Virus record (IMG/VR): IMGVR_UViG_3300037809_000227
Span: 1-24,148 of that record
From: a virus
DNA length: 24,148 nucleotides
Direction: 5' to 3' (one strand)
The position numbers were made by a program, and so were the translations under genes. How positions within the stretch are numbered: position 1 is the stretch's first letter; each line of letters opens with the position of its first letter. The notes under the pieces are model-generated. The model was given only the letters and a program-made list of their open reading frames with translations. It ran no database searches and was not told the DNA's origin. Positions 16,049-22,566 of the stretch are shown piece after piece.

Positions 16049-16383
16049 TAGTACCAATGGGTTCACTAACAAGACAACTTGAACGATTACCTGCGATTTT
16101 TAATAAACAATACGGTTGGGATATTAAAATCGACAATCTTAAAATTGATATTTTAAAAGGTCGCAACGAATTGCATTTAATTGACAAAGACTTAGTTTTA
16201 ATCGAGCGACAGTATCTACCAAATACAGAAATACCTATTATTATGTGTATTGTAGCACCACAATCAGGTAAAGACATAAGTAGTCTGTTGCTTGAAATTG
16301 CTAACAGAGATGGTTATAAGTGCTATGGTATTTACATACCAACCGCCTATGGCTGTAAAGTTGAAATACAGGAGATTGTCTAA
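16045..16383 (+). CDS. Small tail protein of unknown function
   Basis: An in-frame ATG exists at 16030, but 16045 is preferred because it forms an ATGA overlap with the preceding stop. The 112-residue product begins MIVPMGSLTRQLERLPAIFN and is mixed alpha/beta and Lys/Ile-rich. It lies between the hub-like and J-like genes, where lambda has its K and I genes, yet it has no clear peptidase Cys/His pair, so it is not an NlpC/P60 protein. It may be a tail-tip assembly factor. No family recognised. Confidence 0.55.
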   Translation: MIVPMGSLTRQLERLPAIFNKQYGWDIKIDNLKIDILKGRNELHLIDKDLVLIERQYLPNTEIPIIMCIVAPQSGKDISSLLLEIANRDGYKCYGIYIPTAYGCKVEIQEIV

Positions 16384-19346
16384 TGGGTTGGATTAAGTCA
16401 GCAGTAAAAAGTATTAAAAGAGCAGGCAAGAAGGTATACAAGAATGTAATAAAACCTGTTGTTAAAGCAGTTGTTGCTACTGTAACAGCACCTCTTGATT
16501 GGATAATGGATGCAATAACACCTAGCATGCCAGACATATCTACCGCTGGTGCCTCAGATGACCAAAAAGGCACGACGGTTAATAGTAGAGCAGGCGATGC
16601 GGTTATCCCAGTTGTTTACGGTGCACACAGCGCACACAATTTTGTCAAAATAGGTGGTATAGAAGCACATATTTCTGCATCGGGTACTGACAACAAATAC
16701 CTGTACTTAACCTATGTTTTATGTCACGGCATGATTCAAAATCTCGACATCTATCGCGACGAACTTCTTAGTTCTGTCGGCAAATGGACAGAAACTCACA
16801 ACGAAGATGATGGCGCTTATTCATCCGACACAACACAGTCGATGGTTATGTCCGATAAAGGTGTAGTTTTGTGGAAGGGCTTTTACGGCTCAGCAAATAA
16901 CACATTTAAGCCGTCGTGGCATAATGATAAAAACCTATACCCAGGCTTAACTGTATTTAAAATACGATTAGAATACCCTGCTGACGAAGATGGTAAAGAC
17001 GATACTTTCACACGACAAAAACCGAACCCAGTATTTTATATAAAAGGCATTGACAACTCACACCAAAGCCCGATTAATAGTATTACTAGTAATACCGACA
17101 AAACAGGTATCAGCAACATGTACGATTACTTAACTAATTCAGCGTACGGTGCTGGCATCGATGTAGCAGATATTGATGGTGCTAGTTTTACTAAGGTGTT
17201 TAACTACTTTGACGATAGACGACATAATGACTTTTATAGATTAAGTGCAAGTACTGTTATTGCGAACATCAAAAACATGCTTTGGTATTCAGCATGTGCA
17301 TTAATATACGAGGACGGCAAGTACATCTTGCGACTAGACCCGAACTTTGTAATAAGTGATTTAGGGTTTGTTGGGATGGTCACTGACTTCAGCGCTAAAC
17401 TTACTGATTTGGATATCACTACACACACAGTTAAAGCAGGTGATATTATCGGTGGTGTTGCATTGACGGATATTCCAACTGCAGACATACCGCACAAATG
17501 GTCGTACACATACATCGATACCGAAACACACACGCTTTATTACCCGTCCGACTCAGTAAGTTTGTTTGGTGGTATTTTATCAGCACTTAATAACTCTGTT
17601 TATGATGTTGCATCAAAGCCACTACCAAACACAGACAATACGCAAGAAATAAAAATCAATGGACCTGACCCAAAAATCGAGTTTAGATATTGGGAAGGTC
17701 GTATTAACAACAGCATTAAAATTACCTTATCGCCAAAGTTTGCAAATATCAGAGTGTTTGATATTATCAATATCACCTACCCGAAAGCAAATCTTCTTAA
17801 TAACGAATATGTTGTCACTAATATGACACGCGATGTGGACATGTCAGTTACACTTGAGTGCAAACAGTCGTTAAGAGATGCCAACAGCGCTATCAATGTG
17901 TGGCCTGTCGGCAGTTGGGATAAGTTATTAAAAGAGCAAGGTCTTAGCATAAGAAAAGCAAAATTACTAAGACCTGTTGGTTTAGGACTAGATTACAATA
18001 CACAAGTTGACGAGTTTATCCCAAACATGAAGATACCTGAAATTGCAAATTTAGTTGTTACTTCAAATGCAACAGATTTCAAAAAAACAGATTCAGGCGA
18101 ATGGCTACCAAATGTTAAAGTAACTTTTGATGAAATTGTAGAACCTAGTGTTAATCTTTACAAAATCGAAATGAAGGAAATTAATAGTAATACTTGGACG
18201 CCTTTATCATCGGGTTATTCTGCGGAAACATTTATCTTCAATTCCTTTGTGTTTAAGCAAGGTACTGATTACACAATTGCAGTTAGTGCTGTATCACGGT
18301 ACGGCACTGTGGGTAACAGAATTGAAGCAAGTGTTTATGTTCCATTTGCTGAAGGTGTTAATATATCACGACGATTATTCACCGTATACAACAATGGGTT
18401 AGATGAAAGTCCGATTGGACAAGTAGTTGATGAAACAGGTAGTATTAGTTTGCCCGAAGATGGTGGATTAAAGTGGGGTAATTTACAAGTACCACCAGCG
18501 CCTGGCTGTGTATTAGGTTCTAATTCAACTCATGAACGATACGACAGTTGGGAAGAATCAGCAAGTATTAGGTGGGTTGATGCACATCCAGCAGAAAGTA
18601 CTACTATCACTGAACTGCAAGCATATTATTATGAAACTGATAAATCAAGAGCAGTAAAATTATCACCAAATGATAATTTTTCGTTTACTGGATATGCTAA
18701 TGTTAAAATCGACACATACGACAATACAGATACATCATTGCCGTACGCTACATACGCAGTTGGGTGGAAGGTTTATGACAGTGCAGATAACTTAATATTC
18801 ACTCAAATTCCGCACAAATATGCTGTAATAAATGCAATGGCCGATAATTCAGCAAGAACAATGGGTGGATTAGCAAACCAAAGTTATGCATTGCCTTATT
18901 TTTACATTGTAGGACATAATGTTAGTGCAAATAATAACATTAATATAACCGAGTACGAATTTAAAACACATAAAACTGCACGAAAATCATTTTCTAATAT
19001 AGATACATCAACTCTAACTGGTAGTGCAGGTATTAGAGAATTGGAAATTAAATCAAATTGGATTCATGCTGATTTATCAAGTAGTACATATTCGCATCCG
19101 TTTTCTAAAATCAATAATATTATCATTACACCACATCCATCAGAACCTAAAACAATTGTAGGTAGTCACGGTGGTATGTCATATTCTAACGGTAAGTATG
19201 TAATACTGATAAAAATAACTGATGTCGCTACTAATTTACCAACTGATGCTATTGTTGACATCACAATAGATGGTGTGCCAAAAACATTACAAACTAAGGA
19301 TGAAAACGGCATCTATAAATATTACAAAATTGCAGAGGATTTATAA
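16383..19346 (+). CDS. Tail tip / central fibre protein (lambda J-like)
   Basis: The largest protein visible (987 residues). The N-terminus is a basic amphipathic helix (about 1-40), usual for these tip proteins. Conserved J-type phrases are AVIPVVYGAHSAHN (73-86), YLYLTYVLCHGMIQNLDIY (106-124), YLTNSAYGAGID (249-260), and a region to about 520 that ends in the SLRDANSAINVWPVGSW stretch. A fibronectin-III-like domain is likely at about 551-655. The remaining 330 residues are beta-rich and less conserved, ending in an ITDVATNLPTDAIVDITIDG domain. It should close the tube and trigger or mediate receptor contact. Overlaps neighbours on both sides by one base (TAATG). Confidence 0.85.
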   Translation: MGWIKSAVKSIKRAGKKVYKNVIKPVVKAVVATVTAPLDWIMDAITPSMPDISTAGASDDQKGTTVNSRAGDAVIPVVYGAHSAHNFVKIGGIEAHISASGTDNKYLYLTYVLCHGMIQNLDIYRDELLSSVGKWTETHNEDDGAYSSDTTQSMVMSDKGVVLWKGFYGSANNTFKPSWHNDKNLYPGLTVFKIRLEYPADEDGKDDTFTRQKPNPVFYIKGIDNSHQSPINSITSNTDKTGISNMYDYLTNSAYGAGIDVADIDGASFTKVFNYFDDRRHNDFYRLSASTVIANIKNMLWYSACALIYEDGKYILRLDPNFVISDLGFVGMVTDFSAKLTDLDITTHTVKAGDIIGGVALTDIPTADIPHKWSYTYIDTETHTLYYPSDSVSLFGGILSALNNSVYDVASKPLPNTDNTQEIKINGPDPKIEFRYWEGRINNSIKITLSPKFANIRVFDIINITYPKANLLNNEYVVTNMTRDVDMSVTLECKQSLRDANSAINVWPVGSWDKLLKEQGLSIRKAKLLRPVGLGLDYNTQVDEFIPNMKIPEIANLVVTSNATDFKKTDSGEWLPNVKVTFDEIVEPSVNLYKIEMKEINSNTWTPLSSGYSAETFIFNSFVFKQGTDYTIAVSAVSRYGTVGNRIEASVYVPFAEGVNISRRLFTVYNNGLDESPIGQVVDETGSISLPEDGGLKWGNLQVPPAPGCVLGSNSTHERYDSWEESASIRWVDAHPAESTTITELQAYYYETDKSRAVKLSPNDNFSFTGYANVKIDTYDNTDTSLPYATYAVGWKVYDSADNLIFTQIPHKYAVINAMADNSARTMGGLANQSYALPYFYIVGHNVSANNNINITEYEFKTHKTARKSFSNIDTSTLTGSAGIRELEIKSNWIHADLSSSTYSHPFSKINNIIITPHPSEPKTIVGSHGGMSYSNGKYVILIKITDVATNLPTDAIVDITIDGVPKTLQTKDENGIYKYYKIAEDL

Positions 19347-20656
19347 TGAGTTACCCGACTAATGACATAACATACGCTAATTTAGACAACGCTACTGACA
19401 GTGTAGGTTTAGCAAGAGCAGAATTACATAACGCACTTATTAGATTAAGTGAATTAATTAATTCAAGAGATACAACAGATGGGCTAGCACCATTAGATGC
19501 CAACGGACAAGTTCCAAGTGCTAATATGCCTACTACTTTTACAAGTGGTGGTGCTAATAATATTGTATTTCAGCCAGCAACAGGTGTTGCACTGTTACAG
19601 TATGCATTGGGATTAGAAGCAAAAACAACTGCTGAATTAGAAGCACTAAACCATCCCGCAGGCACTATTGCGTACTGTAGTGATGGAGATTCAGGTGGTC
19701 CTTGTTTAGCACTTAGTGATGGCACTTATGATGCAGGTGCAGGCATTTACCAATGGAATAAAATTAGACCATCTGTATTGCTTAATACAAGCACTACTAG
19801 TGATGGTAACACATTTGCTACTATCACAGTAGCAGGGCAATCCAATATCGTTGCTGACAGCACAGACGACACATTAACAATTGTTGCAGGTGCAAACATT
19901 ACATTAACCACAGACCCTGCAACTGATACTTTAACTATTGCTAGTGCAGGCGGTGGTGGTGGTGGTGGTGGCTTATCGACATTTACTTTATCAGATGGAG
20001 CAAATACGCAAGTAATCAGCGATGGTAATATTTTAACAGTTAACGGCACTGCTAACGAAATCGAAGCAGTGGTATCTGCTACTGATACTTTAACAATTGG
20101 ATTACCCAATAATGTTACTGTAACAAACACACTAACTGCTAGTGGACTAACGATTAACGCATCTAGTACAATTGATGCAGGTAGTAATAAAATTACTAAT
20201 GTTGGAGACCCAGTATCAGGTCAAGATGTGGCAACTAAATCATATGTTGATACAGTTTCATCAAATGCATTTACAGTAACCGATGGTTCAACATCACAAA
20301 CTCTTGCAATGGGCGACACATTAACACTTGCAGGAACAGCAAACGAAATTAATGTTGCTGTATCAGCAACTGATACAATGACAATTGGATTACCTAATAA
20401 TGTTACCATTACGGACACATTATCATGCAGTGGGTTAAATGTTAGTGCATCTAGTACAATTGATTTCAATGATAATAACTTAGCAGATGTGTATTTGTTA
20501 TCATTAAACCCAAAAACTAAAGCAGAACTAAACTCATTAACACCAACTGAAGGTGATGTTGCATATTGTTTAAATGGCGATAGTGGTAGTAAATGTTTTA
20601 CTATCTACGATGGTAGTAATTGGAAAGTTATTAGTTTAGGCGCAACTATTTCGTGA
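19346..20656 (+). CDS. Tail fibre with duplicated modules
   Basis: A 436-residue protein coupled to the tip gene by TAATG, with AGAGGA upstream. The N-terminal 60 residues (NALIRLSELINSRDT, GLAPLDANGQVP) form a tip-attachment type segment. Then come an ALGLEAKTTAELEALNHPAG module with a Cys-containing SDGDSGGPC loop, a Gly8 linker (near residue 205) and two copies of a TLSDGANTQ...GTANEI...SATDT..IGLPNNV unit. The familiar DVATKSYVD motif sits between the copies. The last 50 residues repeat the first module (NPKTKAELNSLTPTEGDVAY, then Cys loop). Probably a trimeric receptor-binding or side fibre. The Cys loops could form disulfides once outside the cell. Confidence 0.78.
   Translation: MSYPTNDITYANLDNATDSVGLARAELHNALIRLSELINSRDTTDGLAPLDANGQVPSANMPTTFTSGGANNIVFQPATGVALLQYALGLEAKTTAELEALNHPAGTIAYCSDGDSGGPCLALSDGTYDAGAGIYQWNKIRPSVLLNTSTTSDGNTFATITVAGQSNIVADSTDDTLTIVAGANITLTTDPATDTLTIASAGGGGGGGGLSTFTLSDGANTQVISDGNILTVNGTANEIEAVVSATDTLTIGLPNNVTVTNTLTASGLTINASSTIDAGSNKITNVGDPVSGQDVATKSYVDTVSSNAFTVTDGSTSQTLAMGDTLTLAGTANEINVAVSATDTMTIGLPNNVTITDTLSCSGLNVSASSTIDFNDNNLADVYLLSLNPKTKAELNSLTPTEGDVAYCLNGDSGSKCFTIYDGSNWKVISLGATIS
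19985..20470 (+). repeat. Two diverged tandem coding modules in the fibre gene
   Basis: Blocks around 20030-20180 and 20320-20465 share long near-identical runs, such as ACAATTGGATTACC followed by AATAATGTTAC, and GCATCTAGTACAATTGAT. Protein copies are about 95 residues apart. Confidence 0.75.
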
Positions 20657-20808
20657 TGAATAGATGTACCCTAGTGTTTTTGTCAGGTATTCTAATAAGC
20701 GTTGGTGCTTATGCGTTTATGCAACAGTTCATGCAGATGCCACAACAAGCAATGCAGATGATGATACCACAACAGCAACCTCGTGATTGCGAGTGCAAAA
20801 CAAAATGA
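20656..20808 (+). CDS. 50-residue Met/Gln-rich membrane protein
   Basis: The ATG overlaps the fibre stop (TGATG) and the stop overlaps the next ATG (ATGA). The product has one N-terminal hydrophobic segment (TLVFLSGILISVGAYAF, about residues 5-21). A Met/Gln-rich tail follows (MQQFMQMPQQAMQMM) with a terminal RDCECKTK. It could be a single-pass inner-membrane protein or carry a signal peptide. Given its place after the tail genes, a lysis role (holin- or spanin-like) is possible but not shown; no endolysin is visible in the window. Confidence 0.6.
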   Translation: MNRCTLVFLSGILISVGAYAFMQQFMQMPQQAMQMMIPQQQPRDCECKTK

Positions 20809-21134
20809 TGATTAATCAACAAGACCAATCATTGCGCGATAAGTGGATGGATATAATTGATTCAATCGATAAAACAAAGTTCAGCACTGAATTCATCGAT
20901 AGGATTCACATTACCTTCACTACAGAAACGAAGTTGCCCAACATAATCGATGTTAAAAAACTAAAAGCACTTGATGCTTATATCGACTTAAATCAAATCG
21001 ACGATATTATAGATGCGGCTTTGCTTGAAGTTCAAGACGAAATTGCATTTCTAGATTTGGTAGTTGATGTTGAAGCAGTGATGAAGGAAGCAATTCCAGC
21101 AACAAGGCAGTATTTAAAATCATTGCATAGGTAG
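20805..21134 (+). CDS. Acidic helical protein of unknown function
   Basis: A TTG in frame at 20787 extends the frame, but the ATG at 20805 is preferred because it forms an ATGA overlap with the preceding stop. The 109-residue product begins MMINQQDQSLRDKWMDIIDS and is mostly helical and acidic (DLNQIDDIIDAALLEVQDEI). No catalytic pattern or membrane segment. It is the last + strand gene of the morphogenesis block, and its 3' end overlaps the convergent minus-strand gene by 15 bases. Similar small proteins occur in marine phages, but I cannot name a family. Confidence 0.6.
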   Translation: MMINQQDQSLRDKWMDIIDSIDKTKFSTEFIDRIHITFTTETKLPNIIDVKKLKALDAYIDLNQIDDIIDAALLEVQDEIAFLDLVVDVEAVMKEAIPATRQYLKSLHR

Positions 21135-21587
21135 CAATACCATTAGCCAAGTCCAAGCAATATCGCCGTCGTTGTAAACTGCGTGCATTGGTCTGTAATC
21201 AAATGATATAAGTTCACCTGCGTTTAATTGAATTAATTCATCTTCAACAACAATACAACAATCATGCGCTTGTAAAGTTAGCACATGTGTGATGAATGGA
21301 TTATCGTGTGTGTGGGGTTTAATAACACTATGTGCGTTAAGCGAACCAAATGAAGCCGCTATTGCACCCATGTCAGTTATTAGTTGGGTAGTGATAGGCG
21401 ACTGTCGTTTGAAATTATCAATATCATCTTGAGCAAACACACCAGCATCTTCATCTTCGAGTTGCAACGGAGCAAGATACCAATCATCGCTTCGCCAATC
21501 ATCAAGTTTGATTAAATTATCCAATGAATTGAATTCTTCTGTTATAGCGAGTAAATTCTCTTTAGTTACTAACGACCTTACTTTCAT
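21120..21587 (-). CDS. Cupin-fold metal-binding or oxygenase-like protein
   Basis: A 155-residue protein on the minus strand with a strong site, AGGAGA, before its ATG. The C-terminal half has a double-stranded beta-helix pattern: PHTHDNP (His92, His94), a further His101, then GELISFDYRPMHAVYND with Gly124, His135 and Asn139. Gly-x10-His-x3-Asn matches cupin motif 2, and HxH matches the start of motif 1, though its usual Glu is missing. The same histidine spacing resembles aspartyl/asparaginyl beta-hydroxylases, but the arginines that bind 2-oxoglutarate there are absent. Metal binding is likely; substrate unknown. Last gene of a three-gene minus-strand group, convergent with tail genes. Confidence 0.55.
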   Translation of the reverse strand: MKVRSLVTKENLLAITEEFNSLDNLIKLDDWRSDDWYLAPLQLEDEDAGVFAQDDIDNFKRQSPITTQLITDMGAIAASFGSLNAHSVIKPHTHDNPFITHVLTLQAHDCCIVVEDELIQLNAGELISFDYRPMHAVYNDGDIAWTWLMVLLPMQ

Positions 21588-21605
21588 ATAATCTCCTAAA
21601 TTAGG

Positions 21606-21875
21606 CTATGTGTTGCGCTTGGTAATTGGGATTTTGAACTTCTTTCCACAACTACAACGACCAATCCATTGCTTACCTGATTTAGATAATCTCCAATGTA
21701 TTAATGGGTTGCTGTTGCGCACTTCATCGCAATTGCTACAATTGAATTCAGCATTTTTTTCAATGCCAATTGCTACATTACCTTCAACAACAAACTCAGC
21801 ATTATTCAAATGACCTTTTGTTATTCGATATAATTTGTAATTATCAGCGAAGTGCTTACGCAAAGGCTCCTTCAT
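21606..21875 (-). CDS. Small zinc-ribbon-like protein
   Basis: An 89-residue basic protein on the minus strand. Its start overlaps the upstream gene's stop by four bases (ATGA). It has paired cysteines, C46-x2-C49 and C74-x-C76, with a CSCGKKF end, in the style of a zinc ribbon. The region between contains LIHWRLSKSGKQWIGRC. Such small ribbons bind nucleic acid or protein in phages, often as early regulators. No catalytic residues are visible. Function is not recognised. Confidence 0.6.
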   Translation of the reverse strand: MKEPLRKHFADNYKLYRITKGHLNNAEFVVEGNVAIGIEKNAEFNCSNCDEVRNSNPLIHWRLSKSGKQWIGRCSCGKKFKIPITKRNT

Positions 21876-22225
21876 TCAGTATTGTCCAATGGATATTTTT
21901 TAAAGAAAGCAACCTTAGCCTTTGTGCTTGAAACTTCGTCGTAGTACTTTTTACGCCATTCAGTGTGCTTGTCGGTTTTACGGTACTCTTGCATATATTC
22001 ACGGATGTAAGTGCGATATTCATCACCTTTCTCTTTGCGATATGCTTTTTGCCATGCTGCTGCACGGGCTTTCTGTACAGGGTCATTCTTATAACGCTCG
22101 TCTGTTATCTTCTTGCAATCAATGCAGAATCTGCCTTTTACTTTACGATTGTAATGACCTCGTTCGCAAGGCTTGTCGGGTACATAAGATTCTAATCCCA
22201 AATCGATTGCTTCTTGATACTTCAT
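21872..22225 (-). CDS. Zinc-finger-like basic protein (endonuclease-associated type)
   Basis: A 117-residue, strongly basic protein on the minus strand, first gene of the minus-strand group. AGGAAA lies five bases before its ATG. Near the N-terminus it carries C20-x3-H24 and C34-x2-C37 in the phrase PCERGHYNRKVKGRFCIDCK. This finger is common in phage proteins linked to HNH or homing endonucleases. The rest is a Lys/Arg/Tyr-rich helix (about 43-108), suited to binding DNA. No HNH residues are seen, so it may be a lone finger protein or a decayed endonuclease. A weak promoter candidate lies just upstream. Confidence 0.58.
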   Translation of the reverse strand: MKYQEAIDLGLESYVPDKPCERGHYNRKVKGRFCIDCKKITDERYKNDPVQKARAAAWQKAYRKEKGDEYRTYIREYMQEYRKTDKHTEWRKKYYDEVSSTKAKVAFFKKYPLDNTE

Positions 22226-22248
22226 AATAGTTTCCTAATATTGTTAAT

Positions 22249-22278
22249 AATGTAACAGTTATTTAGCGTTAGTTTCAA
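22249..22278 (-). promoter_or_regulatory. Candidate minus-strand promoter for the three-gene cassette
   Basis: Read on the minus strand: TTGAAA (22278-22273), 18 bases, TACATT (22254-22249), about 24 bases before the start codon. The -35 is near consensus and the -10 is fair. Confidence 0.35.
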
Positions 22279-22436
22279 TCATGAATAATTAATAGCAGTA
22301 AGGTGTTGCAAAGTGTTGGTTATATCGTTTGTTTTGAACTGTATAAAGGTGTTCTATATTAGTGTTTCGTTATGTACTCTACAGACACTACTACAACAGT
22401 CTTTAAAATTTATTGCAGTAGTAAAAAAATAATAAA

Positions 22437-22465
22437 CACACCCACTCAATAATTTCGATTATAAT
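22437..22465 (+). promoter_or_regulatory. Candidate + strand promoter of the polymerase-like gene
   Basis: A perfect TATAAT -10 box at 22460-22465 lies about 100 bases before the gene. The -35 region is not consensus, so an activator or a phage-specific factor may be needed. Transcription from here would place the stem-loop in the leader. Confidence 0.4.
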
Positions 22466-22491
22466 AGGGAAATACCCACGCATAATACACC

Positions 22492-22537
22492 AACTATTAC
22501 ATCACGACGGTGTGCACAGCACACCTCGTTAATAGTT
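22492..22537 (+). other. Long interrupted stem-loop before the polymerase-like gene
   Basis: Three nested complementary arms: AACTATTA/TAATAGTT (8 pairs), ACGA/TCGT (4) and GGTGTGC/GCACACC (7) around an ACA loop. The only interruptions are CATC (22500-22503) and a C (22508) on the left side. No T-run follows, so it is not a terminator. It could be a leader RNA element, a protein operator or a replication structure. Confidence 0.7.
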
Positions 22538-22566
22538 AACTAAACTTGGAAAACAAAAACCCACAC

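Larger units (their letters stand above)
22226..22566. other. Divergent gene-free control region
   Basis: About 340 AT-rich bases separate the minus-strand cassette from the + strand polymerase-like gene. It holds a minus-strand promoter candidate, four GTGTT direct repeats (22303, 22313, 22349, 22362), an imperfect inverted repeat (ACTACTACAA at 22387 with TTGCAGTAGT at 22413), a TATAAT box and a long interrupted stem. I see no convincing protein frame or tRNA. Confidence 0.7.

Noticed and set aside
19949-19972. GGT tract as a phase-variation switch
   Set aside because: It is a trinucleotide tract, so length changes stay in frame; it is better read as a flexible Gly8 linker.
21922-22227. 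Open frame of 101 codons on the + strand
   Set aside because: Antisense to the zinc-finger gene; Cys/Leu-rich and not protein-like, whereas the minus-strand gene has motifs and a good ribosome site.
22504-22529. Hairpin as Rho-independent terminator
   Set aside because: No T-run follows on either strand and the stem lies in a leader just before a gene.
22226-22566. tRNA or CRISPR array in the gene-free region
   Set aside because: No cloverleaf, no TTCRA loop pattern, and no regularly spaced repeats with spacers.
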